In this document: in pieces, positions 1-8,019 of the stretch
Layout: each line of letters begins with the position of its first letter
Position numbering within the stretch: position 1 is the first letter of the stretch
NCBI GenBank assembly: GCA_009838195.1
Contig: VXSC01000018.1
Span: forward strand, 62,001 to 126,000
DNA from: Rhodothermaceae bacterium
GTDB lineage: Bacteria; Bacteroidota; Rhodothermia; Rhodothermales; Bin80
Direction of reading: 5' to 3'
DNA: 64,000 nucleotides
Program-made: the position numbers and the translations under genes
The notes under the pieces: generated by a model
Database searches by the model: none
What the model was told of the DNA's origin: nothing
What the model saw: only the letters and a program-made list of their open reading frames with translations

Positions 1-1922
1 GCATCCACATAGTCTTGCAGATCGCGCCCTCCCATATGGCGGTAGATCGCTGTGCGCCAATCCCTACCATATCCGGCGGAGGCCCGAAAGTCAACTTGCA
101 TGACCACATAACCCAGATCCGCCAGGAGGTTGTGGAACATGTATTCGCGGTAGTAGCTGGACCACCCGTCGTGGACATTCTGCATGTAACCTGCCCCATG
201 CACAAAGAGGACTGCAGCACCATTGGGCTCAACTGGTTCAAAGACATGAGTCGGGACCATGACCCCATCAGACGCTTCAAAGTGAATCGTTTCCGGTGCA
301 CGCCATGAATATGCAAGCCAGGTTTCGGTCTGTGAATGGGTGATCCGGGCAGCTTCCTCCGTGGGTACCTGCAAAAATACCTCGGGCGGACGGGTCTGAA
401 TGGAATTCAAAATGCCAAGCATATCTCCGTCCGGTGCGATCACCGCTGCATTGCGTCCAGGCAATGTTGTCAGTCGCTCACGCTTTCCACCCATGACCGG
501 CATCTGATAAAAATGACGTATTGATGGCGAGCCTTCGCTGCTGGTAAAAAACCATGTACGCCCGTCTTGGGAAAGTTCGGGGTCAAAAACCTCGAATGGA
601 CCGTCGGTAAGCTGATTCACTTTGCCAGTTTCAACATTGACCGTATATAGGTGACTGTGGCCACTCGCTTCACTCTGGAAATAATAATGCCGGTTATCTG
701 GAAGCCATCCACCGGTACTGCCACCTCCGAACCAGGAAATTCCCGGTCCCGCAATCCAGGCCTCATCATGTTGCCGGTCCAGGAGATCCAGTGTACCGGT
801 CGCAGGATCCAGTCGTGCGAGCCATCGATCCTTGTTATCGTCTGTCCGCACCTCCAGGACTGCATGTTTGCCATCTGCGCTCCAAAACGGACCGAAGCTA
901 AACAGCGCCCGCTTGGATTTGGATGAATCTACCCCTACTCCCTCTTCACGCATGTATTTTGGCACGTCGTAAGCCCCCTCAAGTTGATGCAGCTCAATCT
1001 GATACGTCGTATCGCGCGTCAAATCTTGTATATGAAGATTACGCTCCAGGGGTACTCGGCCTACTTTGACCCGCGCGTTAAGCACCTCCGTATAACCACT
1101 TTCGGTAACCCAGTCCATTGCCCGTGTGCGTTTACCGGACTCGGGGGGAGGAGAGGTTACAAAAGAGACGTAGCGCTCGGTTGGATCCAGTTGTAGTTGT
1201 GATATTGATTTTGATCCTGCATACCATGTTGGTGGCGGATTGAGTGCGTTTTCATCCCGTTCACGGGCAGCGTTACGGAGCTCGTCTTCTTCTTGCTCTT
1301 CACGGATGATTTCGAAGAGCTCGGACTGTTGCGCTTCGAGGAAAGCGTCCTGTTCATCCGGTTTTGATTCACTCGGAGCACGTCCATCCCTGAGGTCGGT
1401 GAGCTGAGCCAGAGTGCCGGAATCAAGAGACAGTTTATAGAGATTATCATCGCGCTCGAAAATGATCGCATCTCCTGCAAGGGAAAACCGGGGCGAAGCC
1501 TCAAATCCGCGTGTTTGGGTCAGGCGCGTTTGGGTACCCGTCTCGCGCTCGAAGAGATAGAGATCACCTCTTCGGACGTACACTTTGTAAGAAAAATCGG
1601 AGTCGTATACATGCTCCCCATGTTGCCAACCATCGAAGACGGGCCCTTGATTGAGCCGCTCATCGCGGGACACCTGTTGAGGTGTCAGGTCCTCGCGAGT
1701 AATCTTGAAGAGTGAATCACTTTCAAATTTCCCCATCGGGTTCCAGTTGAAATAGAGTGTTTGCCCATCTTCACTCCAGTATGGCGTGGAAGGCCAATCC
1801 CCGATGTAGGAAGCAGGGTCCTGCATGATCGTCGCTACGGAAAGCTCTGATTCTTGCGCGAACGCAGAGACGGTAAAAAACAGAACGAATAGCGAGGCGC
1901 TGATAGGTTTGAGAAAGTACAT
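1..1922 (-). CDS. S9 family peptidase (prolyl oligopeptidase/DPP-IV type), 3' part off the left edge
   Basis: The reading frame opens at the ATG at 1922 and is still open at base 1, giving about 640 residues without the C-terminus. The first ~22 residues form a signal peptide ending in SAFAQ, so the protein is exported. The middle resembles a WD40-like TolB/DPP-IV beta-propeller (repeats such as GTQTRLTQTRGFEASPRFS and GKVNQLTDGPF). It is followed by the start of an alpha/beta hydrolase domain (PVHVFEP-like entry, FVHGAGYMQN, and VDFRASAGYGRDW close to the edge). The GxSxGG nucleophile elbow expected next lies outside the window, so catalysis cannot be verified. It starts one base after the helicase/nuclease stop, implying a shared transcript. 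Assignment to family S9 is firm; substrate is unknown. Confidence 0.88.
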   Translation of the reverse strand, partial: MYFLKPISASLFVLFFTVSAFAQESELSVATIMQDPASYIGDWPSTPYWSEDGQTLYFNWNPMGKFESDSLFKITREDLTPQQVSRDERLNQGPVFDGWQHGEHVYDSDFSYKVYVRRGDLYLFERETGTQTRLTQTRGFEASPRFSLAGDAIIFERDDNLYKLSLDSGTLAQLTDLRDGRAPSESKPDEQDAFLEAQQSELFEIIREEQEEDELRNAARERDENALNPPPTWYAGSKSISQLQLDPTERYVSFVTSPPPESGKRTRAMDWVTESGYTEVLNARVKVGRVPLERNLHIQDLTRDTTYQIELHQLEGAYDVPKYMREEGVGVDSSKSKRALFSFGPFWSADGKHAVLEVRTDDNKDRWLARLDPATGTLDLLDRQHDEAWIAGPGISWFGGGSTGGWLPDNRHYYFQSEASGHSHLYTVNVETGKVNQLTDGPFEVFDPELSQDGRTWFFTSSEGSPSIRHFYQMPVMGGKRERLTTLPGRNAAVIAPDGDMLGILNSIQTRPPEVFLQVPTEEAARITHSQTETWLAYSWRAPETIHFEASDGVMVPTHVFEPVEPNGAAVLFVHGAGYMQNVHDGWSSYYREYMFHNLLADLGYVVMQVDFRASAGYGRDWRTAIYRHMGGRDLQDYVD

Positions 1923-1923
1923 G

Positions 1924-4900
1924 TTACAATTTGAGATTAAGTGTGTCTAAGGCACAAAGGGCGTTTACCAACCGGATTTGATTGGCTGATTTGCAGTTTG
2001 ATGCCAGGAGCCGTGGCGAGGCAAAGACCAGACTTAGTGCTTTCCCTCGGCTCAAAGCTACATTAATACGGTTTCTGGAAAGTAAAAATCCCATTCCCCG
2101 AGGAGTATCGTCTGCTGATGTTGAGGTCATTGAGACCAAGGCTACGGCAGCTTCCTGTCCCTGGAATTTGTCTACTGTTCCCACCCTGACTGCATCGGGA
2201 AGTAATTCGCGCAGCATATTTACCTGTGCATTGAAAGGGGCTACAACAATAATGTCCTTGGGCTTAATCGGATTGGTCACCCGATGACGATCCCTCCAGG
2301 AACCGTTGAGTAAACGTCCAATGACGGAATTGATCGCTTGGCCTTCTTCTTCACAATGCTGCATACGAGGCTCTTGGTGGGTGACTGGAACATGATAAGC
2401 ACCTGCCTCTGGGAGAGATGGTGTAAGTACGGCTTGGTGTACGGTGTCCGGGTTGGCATGAAGGCGCCCTTCGTAGAATTGCTCGGAAATGTACTTGCAT
2501 AGTTTGGGGTGCATCCGCCAAGTCTCTTCAAGAAAGATACCTTTCTCCGGTTCCACAAGTCGGCTGGCTCCAAGCATCCATTCCAGACAGGATAGGCTAG
2601 CTGGTTCTGGATGGCTGGCCTGAATTACTTGTGGCAGCTGACAAGGATCGCCAATCATCACAATATTTTTGGCGCTCAGGGACATCCCGAACAGGTTTGC
2701 CAGGGATACCTGGCCAGCTTCATCAATAAAGAGGTAGTCGAATTGATTGGCCATCTCAGGTCGACAAAAAAGCCATGCAGTTCCGCCGACAATACTTGCA
2801 TTGGAAAGGGAAGGGCTATCATTTGAGGTTGTGACCGGGTATGGGGGATTGGTCGCCATTCTTGTTCGACTGGAGATCTTGTGGACGATTGTCGGCCTTG
2901 GAGGATGTTCTACGGAAGCATCAACACAACCTGTCAATACATTCCGAATTGCTTCGTGGCTGTTGGACGATACGGCAACACGGTATCCCTGGCGAACAAG
3001 CGACAGAATCGCTCTTGCAGAAACATAGGTTTTCCCCGTTCCGGGAGGCCCCTGGACCATCAGTACAGTGGATTGCATTGCATTCACAGCCCGCTGCATC
3101 CGAGTGACTGAAGGAAGATTTTCCTTGCTCAAAACAGAAGGGTCACTCAAATTAGGAGTATTCCGATCAAGAAGGTCCCTCGCGGCCGGTGGTGTGTTCC
3201 CTGAGCATATGTGCTCGGTTAGTCTATGAATGGCACCTTCAATCACATCCGTCCGTATTGCGAAGGAGGGTAGCAGATCCAATTTATCCGTCAGGTATTC
3301 CGCTGCTTTGCTACCGATTCTCAGGGTCACTTCACGCTTTTTTGCATCAAGGTCCTGGATTGTGACCGTTTTGATCACCCCATCGTACGCTGCGATACAA
3401 GCATCCTTATCCGCGGATAATTTCGTGAACTGCGGAGGAAAGGAGTACTTGCCCTCGATTGACCGATTGGCAGGGTACAGTTTTCTGACGCGCAGGCCGG
3501 CCAGGCAATCCGTATCCTCGATCAGGTCCTCAAAAGATTTCTTGGATGCATCAAACACGGCCCAAGCCTGCGGTTTCTTTTCGCGATAATGAAAGAGCCC
3601 GAGGTTAATCAGGGCTTTTTTCAATCGGGGAGGTATGGAAGAATTAATGATTTTTTCTTTGAATTCTTCGATGGCCTGAGCTTTCTCAAGTGATCGCTTG
3701 GTTTGAGCCTCACCTAATTCTGCCGGTTCGGATTGGATAAGTCCAGGACGCAGATAGAGCAGCCAATTGCGGAGCTTTTCTGTAGATTCGCAATCCACCT
3801 GATTATAATGCTCCAGCTCCTTGAGATCATCGGCAGCGGTTGGATCTGCTGCATCCCGCTTAAGTCGCCAGTTATTATATGCGATAATGGACCCGGATGC
3901 AGTCGTCACGCTCCCCGTCCGGCTTCCCATATAGAAAACTTCAAGGCTTTTGAGGGAATAATTTTCTTCAGATGCGAAAATACCTCCACGAACAACAGCA
4001 TAGAGGTCAACAAACCTTTTTTCCCGCTGCCAACCGTCCAGTATTTCTTCACCAAAGCTGTACTTGATGGTCAGACGGCGAAGGGCCGTCATTTCATAGG
4101 GGGCATAGTGATAGATATGTGCGTTGGGGAATTGCTCAATTTGCCGCTGAAAGAACTCAAAAAGCTCTCGGAGTCTCTGATGCTCCTCGGAATGATTGTG
4201 GGCCCAGAGGGCTTTGAACTGATTGCGGTACCAGATACCGTGTAAATATTCCAGCCCTTCTTCCCCATCTTCACGATAATGTGGATTACCTTCAATGTCA
4301 TAGAATAGATCTCCTGGATCAGGTTTGGGCAACAGATCAAATCCTTTGCCCTTGACATGACGTCGTAATTGAGAGGTAGGTCCACTGCCGTTTCGTCGTC
4401 CTATCTGCAGTCGTGCCTGGGTATGAAGGTTTCCCAGAGTTTCAGGGGCCATCTTGGCCACCTTCTCATGTTTCTTGAGATTCGCCAACGCCTCCATTGT
4501 TGTGATGCCTGCATTTTCTAAACGCATCACCTGCTGCCCTCGAATACCGGCAACCATATAGAGGCTGTCCTCGTTCTCCCACTGGGTGTTGCATCTATCG
4601 CGCCATCGGCACAAGTCACACTCGGGACATCGCCTTGGGACGGTATCCTCAGGATTCTCTACAAACTGTGTCAATCGCTTTCGCAATTGGCGTACATAGT
4701 CTGCATATTCATCCAGTCTGTGTGTAGATCGGTCGCCTCCACCAAGTTGTAAGTGCCCATACTCGGGCTGAAGTCCCTGAATGTTTCCCAGTAAGTCGGA
4801 ATAGACAACCAGTTGCAGGATATGCTTGGGATCGGGTGTGCGTTTCAGCTTCGTGTCAACGACTTCATAGGAATAACTCCCCAGGTCAGAGGGCTTTTCA

Positions 4901-5247
4901 ACACGTTCCAAAAAATCTACATAGCCGTGCCAATTATGCCCTTGGAGTGCACCCTGATAGATAACATCAACCCCTCTATGGAGTGCAGCAACTGTTTTTT
5001 GAACCGCATCAGGGCCTTGCTGAATCGAAATAATTGTCTTGCCTGCGCGCTTGAGAGAATTCAGGTAATTCTGTTCATGTTCATTCCCCAACTGGCTGAG
5101 GAGCTTTAGATCCTCTGAATCGGGAGTAACTTCAAGATCTTCTCCTCGCGCCTTTCTTAGGTCCAGATGAGTTATATGTTTGCACGCGGAAAACCGCTGA
5201 AGGTCTGAGGCGTAGAGTTGTGGCGTGCCGTCTGGACCCAGCTTCAT
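1924..5247 (-). CDS. RecB-like Fe-S nuclease / RNase H-like / SF1 helicase fusion (TM0106 family)
   Basis: About 1107 residues from the ATG at 5247; a TTG nine codons upstream (5274) is also in frame. Residues ~10-225 look like a PD-(D/E)xK RecB-family nuclease: D111 (GYVDFLE), D131-x-K133 (VVDTKLK). Cys22 plus Cys210, Cys213 and Cys219 match the C-Xn-C-X2-C-X5-C pattern of AddB/Dna2 iron-sulfur nucleases. Residues ~310-500 fit an RNase H-like (DEDD) fold, with DIEGN at ~318 and YNQVDCEST at ~481. The C-terminal half is a Dna2/Upf1-type helicase with Walker A GPPGTGKTY (733-741), a DEAG Walker B, DKFQGQE and NVALSRGK motifs. Likely a DNA end-processing or repair enzyme in the cytoplasm; its biological role is not established. 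Its gene abuts the S9 peptidase gene, an odd pairing. Confidence 0.88.
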   Translation of the reverse strand: MKLGPDGTPQLYASDLQRFSACKHITHLDLRKARGEDLEVTPDSEDLKLLSQLGNEHEQNYLNSLKRAGKTIISIQQGPDAVQKTVAALHRGVDVIYQGALQGHNWHGYVDFLERVEKPSDLGSYSYEVVDTKLKRTPDPKHILQLVVYSDLLGNIQGLQPEYGHLQLGGGDRSTHRLDEYADYVRQLRKRLTQFVENPEDTVPRRCPECDLCRWRDRCNTQWENEDSLYMVAGIRGQQVMRLENAGITTMEALANLKKHEKVAKMAPETLGNLHTQARLQIGRRNGSGPTSQLRRHVKGKGFDLLPKPDPGDLFYDIEGNPHYREDGEEGLEYLHGIWYRNQFKALWAHNHSEEHQRLRELFEFFQRQIEQFPNAHIYHYAPYEMTALRRLTIKYSFGEEILDGWQREKRFVDLYAVVRGGIFASEENYSLKSLEVFYMGSRTGSVTTASGSIIAYNNWRLKRDAADPTAADDLKELEHYNQVDCESTEKLRNWLLYLRPGLIQSEPAELGEAQTKRSLEKAQAIEEFKEKIINSSIPPRLKKALINLGLFHYREKKPQAWAVFDASKKSFEDLIEDTDCLAGLRVRKLYPANRSIEGKYSFPPQFTKLSADKDACIAAYDGVIKTVTIQDLDAKKREVTLRIGSKAAEYLTDKLDLLPSFAIRTDVIEGAIHRLTEHICSGNTPPAARDLLDRNTPNLSDPSVLSKENLPSVTRMQRAVNAMQSTVLMVQGPPGTGKTYVSARAILSLVRQGYRVAVSSNSHEAIRNVLTGCVDASVEHPPRPTIVHKISSRTRMATNPPYPVTTSNDSPSLSNASIVGGTAWLFCRPEMANQFDYLFIDEAGQVSLANLFGMSLSAKNIVMIGDPCQLPQVIQASHPEPASLSCLEWMLGASRLVEPEKGIFLEETWRMHPKLCKYISEQFYEGRLHANPDTVHQAVLTPSLPEAGAYHVPVTHQEPRMQHCEEEGQAINSVIGRLLNGSWRDRHRVTNPIKPKDIIVVAPFNAQVNMLRELLPDAVRVGTVDKFQGQEAAVALVSMTSTSADDTPRGMGFLLSRNRINVALSRGKALSLVFASPRLLASNCKSANQIRLVNALCALDTLNLKL

Positions 5248-5368
5248 GAATTTGACATGGTAGTCATGTTGCAAAGTTACTGCCGTCTCCTTAATTTGTT
5301 GAAATCTATTGGATCAAATGTACCCGCCGATAGATTGCCTGTATCAATTAACCACTAATTCTTGTCTC

Positions 5369-6499
5369 ATGCGCAGGATTTCATTGTTGGTGACCGCCGC
5401 ATTGGTGCTTACCGCCACGCATCTTTACTGGTCGGATGACCATCTTCCACTAGAAAAAATTGTATTGCCGGAAGGATTTACGATTGAGGTATACGCGGAC
5501 AGCGTACCGAATGCTAGACAGATGGCACTCTCCCCAAACGGTGTACTGTATGTTGGTTCGCGCCAAAGTGGCACCGTTCATGCAGTCGTGGACTCTGATG
5601 GCGACATGCATGCAGAGGGGTTGTTTCTGATTGCCGAAGATCTTGAGTTACCCACAGGACTAGCGTATCGGGACGGATCGCTATATGTTGCAGCGGTCAG
5701 CCGTATTCTGCGATATGATGATATTGACTCCCAGCTTCAGGATCCGCCAGAACCGGTTGTCGTCGTAGATGATCTGCCAACCGAACGACACCATGGATGG
5801 AAATTTATCGCGTTCGGCCCAGACGGAAAGCTGTACGTGCCCGTAGGCGCTCCTTGCAATGTTTGTGAGGAGCCAGACCCTTTTGCCACGGTTCTGCGCA
5901 TGAATGCAGATGGATCAGAAAGAGAGGTGTATGCACGAGGCATTCGAAATACGGTCGGCTTTGACTGGCACCCCGTGACAGGCGAGCTGTGGATTACAGA
6001 TAACGGAAGTGACAACATCAGCCCTGATCCCGCCATCACAGATAATTTGCCCTCCTGTGAATTGAATCACGCGCCGGAGCCGGGGCTACATTTCGGGTAC
6101 CCGTACTATCACCAGGGAGACACCCCCGACCCCGAGTTTGGAGAGGGGCGTACAGCAGATGAGTTCACCCCGCCCGCGATATTGCTCGGTCCGCATGTGG
6201 CACCTCTGGGGATTGATTTCTATACGGGTACGATGTTCCCAGAAGAGTATCAAAACCAGGCGTTTATTGCGGAGCATGGGTCATGGAATCGCAGGGAGAA
6301 AATTGGTTACCGCGTTAAACTGGTTCACTTTGACGAAGCGGGAATGGCCACAGGTCAGGAGGTTTTTGCTGAAGGTTGGCTGGATGGTCAGGAGGATTGG
6401 GGACGCCCAGTAGATGTTGAAACCCTCCCCGATGGATCCATTCTCATCAGCGACGATAAGGCAAACGCGATTTACCGTGTTACCTATTTAGACGATTAA
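5369..6499 (+). CDS. Secreted PQQ-dependent sugar dehydrogenase (glucose/sorbosone dehydrogenase fold)
   Basis: 376 residues from the ATG at 5369. The frame is open further upstream, but this start is followed at once by a signal peptide (MRRISLLVTAALVLTATHLYW), so the product should be periplasmic. The body is a six-bladed quinoprotein propeller of the GSDH/L-sorbosone dehydrogenase type: GFTIEVYADSVPNARQMALS opening, HHGWKFIAFGPDGKLYVPVGA, ARGIRNTVGFDWHPVTGELW, ITDNG, AFIAEHGSWNR, and a C-terminal DGSILISDDKANAIYRVTY. These are hallmarks of PQQ-binding soluble dehydrogenases that oxidise sugar aldoses. Substrate unknown. It is transcribed divergently from the helicase/nuclease gene across about 120 bp. 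Confidence 0.87.
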   Translation: MRRISLLVTAALVLTATHLYWSDDHLPLEKIVLPEGFTIEVYADSVPNARQMALSPNGVLYVGSRQSGTVHAVVDSDGDMHAEGLFLIAEDLELPTGLAYRDGSLYVAAVSRILRYDDIDSQLQDPPEPVVVVDDLPTERHHGWKFIAFGPDGKLYVPVGAPCNVCEEPDPFATVLRMNADGSEREVYARGIRNTVGFDWHPVTGELWITDNGSDNISPDPAITDNLPSCELNHAPEPGLHFGYPYYHQGDTPDPEFGEGRTADEFTPPAILLGPHVAPLGIDFYTGTMFPEEYQNQAFIAEHGSWNRREKIGYRVKLVHFDEAGMATGQEVFAEGWLDGQEDWGRPVDVETLPDGSILISDDKANAIYRVTYLDD

Positions 6500-6553
6500 T
6501 CCTGCCCTCGCCCAGTCGCTCTTTTTGTTTGATGATGGCAGCACGTAATGGGA

Positions 6554-6849
6554 TCATAACGAGGAGGTAGGGGGATATTCCGCCGCGGTTATGAAATCCT
6601 GAGCAATCGAAAAGCAAGAATCAGTCGACCGTTGCGTCGCATGCTTTTCTGGTTCGGCTTCTTCGGCTGCGATGGTTTTCAGATCTTCAACCCTGCGCCT
6701 GAGCACGCTCACCTCGTTCTCGGTCGCCTCAAGACAGGTGGTTAACTCCTCCAATGCAACCTTGCCACCATGTCTGACTTTCCTGTCCAGAGCGCGACCA
6801 ATCCTACGAGTGCAATTGTGACGAATGCACCCTGAAATGGGCGGAATAA
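6554..6849 (-). pseudogene. Decayed paralogue of the adjacent PspB-like membrane protein (frameshift, no start)
   Basis: Directly after the stop of the PspB-like gene the minus strand shows a hydrophobic segment in one frame (GAFVTIALVGLVALW, around 6825-6780). A coiled coil follows in another frame (LEATENEVSVLRRRVEDLKTI, around 6750-6690). The coiled coil aligns with the upstream protein (LSETEDALEAAHRRIENLESI), so the two are paralogues. No ATG, GTG or TTG opens the hydrophobic frame, and the frames join only with an indel near 6770. I read this as a tandem duplicate broken by a frameshift and lost start. A sequencing indel is the alternative, though it would not explain the missing start. 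Confidence 0.5.
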
Positions 6850-7137
6850 TTATATCCGATCTACCTTGGCACTTTGTGCGATCATCTCGGATGCTTCCAG
6901 ATTCACCGTTTCCTTTCTGGAAGGATCCTCAAGTAATCGAGAGACTACAATTGATTCGAGGTTTTCGATGCGTCGGTGTGCCGCTTCAAGTGCGTCTTCT
7001 GTCTCACTTAACCGTGCGACATACTCATCTGCGAGCGGCGCGTCCATTCGCGCCTTCTTGTATTTTATCCATTTTTCGAAGGCCGCGTAAGAAAAAGAAG
7101 CTAAAATTGCTATGACCGGAACGAGTACCCAGGGCAT
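6850..7137 (-). CDS. PspB-like small inner-membrane protein with C-terminal coiled coil
   Basis: 95 residues. One N-terminal transmembrane helix (residues ~2-20, VLVPVIAILASFSYAAF) is followed by a basic patch (KWIKYKKAR). Then comes an amphipathic coiled coil ending in RRIENLESIV, closely like the RIQALESIL end of PspB, the phage-shock envelope stress protein. Architecture and length fit PspB (about 75 residues) with a longer tail. PspB binds PspA or PspC at the membrane in the enterobacterial system; no pspA, pspC or pspF neighbour is present, so that role is only inferred. A degenerate copy lies immediately downstream. The gene is divergent from rnc with about 68 bp between starts. Confidence 0.6.
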   Translation of the reverse strand: MPWVLVPVIAILASFSYAAFEKWIKYKKARMDAPLADEYVARLSETEDALEAAHRRIENLESIVVSRLLEDPSRKETVNLEASEMIAQSAKVDRI

Positions 7138-7205
7138 GATCTACGGGAAAACTATTTTCAGGGACAGGAACCGTCAGGGATACTCCATTTTGAGTGTGTA
7201 GTTGC

Positions 7206-7952
7206 ATGATCGTACGATTTGGTCAAACACTGCGGCGCATTCTTCAGCGCAGAAAGCATTCCCGTTGGATGAAGCTCGAAGCGGTCCTCGGGATCCGTAT
7301 CTACAACTTCTCCCTGTTTGAAAAGGCACTGCGACATCCCTCCGTGGAGCGGAATCAGACATACGGGCCACTCCAGTCCTACGAACGACTAGAGTTTCTG
7401 GGGGACGCAATCCTGGGGGCAGTCGTCGCAGAGTATCTCTACAAGAGGTTTCCGGAGGAAATGGAAGGGTTCCTGACGGATATGCGATCCAAACTGGTAA
7501 GCGGAGACGCCTGTGCAAAGACGGCTCGTGATCTTGGGTTAGGTGAATTCGTTGAATTCAATCCCTATGTCGAGCCCCAGGGCGGGTACGTAAATGATTC
7601 CGTTCTGGCCGACTGCCTGGAGTCCATCATTGGTGCAATTCATCTCGATAGTGGTATAACCAATTCCCGAAATTTTATTCATCAGCACATCTTGGAGCGA
7701 GTGGATTTGCAGGAGCTCGTCACTAAAGATGACAACTATAAAAGCAGGCTTCAGGAATTTGTACAGTCAAGGGGTTGGTCGCAGCCAGAGTACCTTGTTA
7801 CAGACGCAAGTGGTCCTCCACACGACCGCATCTTCACCATTCATGTTTATGTCGATGGGGACCGCCTCGGAAAAGGGCAGGCAACCAGTAAAAAGAAGGC
7901 TGAACAGCAGGCGGCTCATCAGACGTTGAAGTTCCTCTCTCTTGGTCACTAA
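7206..7952 (+). CDS. rnc: Ribonuclease III
   Basis: 248 residues from the ATG at 7206; a GTG at 7194 is in frame but less likely. The N-terminal endonuclease domain has the family signature YERLEFLGDAILG, with catalytic E63 and D67, and the second pair D136 and E139 in ADCLESIIGAIHLD. Residues ~172-245 form the double-stranded RNA-binding domain, ending GKGQATSKKKAEQQAAHQTLKFL. RNase III cleaves double-stranded RNA in rRNA and mRNA processing. All four metal-binding acidic residues are present, so it should be active. The N-terminal ~25 residues are basic and not part of the core fold. gcvP follows on the same strand after 67 bp. Confidence 0.95.
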   Translation: MIVRFGQTLRRILQRRKHSRWMKLEAVLGIRIYNFSLFEKALRHPSVERNQTYGPLQSYERLEFLGDAILGAVVAEYLYKRFPEEMEGFLTDMRSKLVSGDACAKTARDLGLGEFVEFNPYVEPQGGYVNDSVLADCLESIIGAIHLDSGITNSRNFIHQHILERVDLQELVTKDDNYKSRLQEFVQSRGWSQPEYLVTDASGPPHDRIFTIHVYVDGDRLGKGQATSKKKAEQQAAHQTLKFLSLGH

Positions 7953-8019
7953 CCCGGTCTTAACTGGATTTTTGGAAAATTCACGGTCTATTTATCTCGC
8001 GACACATAACTGATTAGCA

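Noticed and set aside
3733-4245. A 170-residue plus-strand frame
   Set aside because: It is inside the helicase/nuclease gene on the other strand and shows no domain or signal; the minus-strand product has unambiguous motifs.
7953-8019. A glycine riboswitch upstream of gcvP
   Set aside because: The region is only 67 bp with no tandem glycine aptamer-like stems; there is not enough room.
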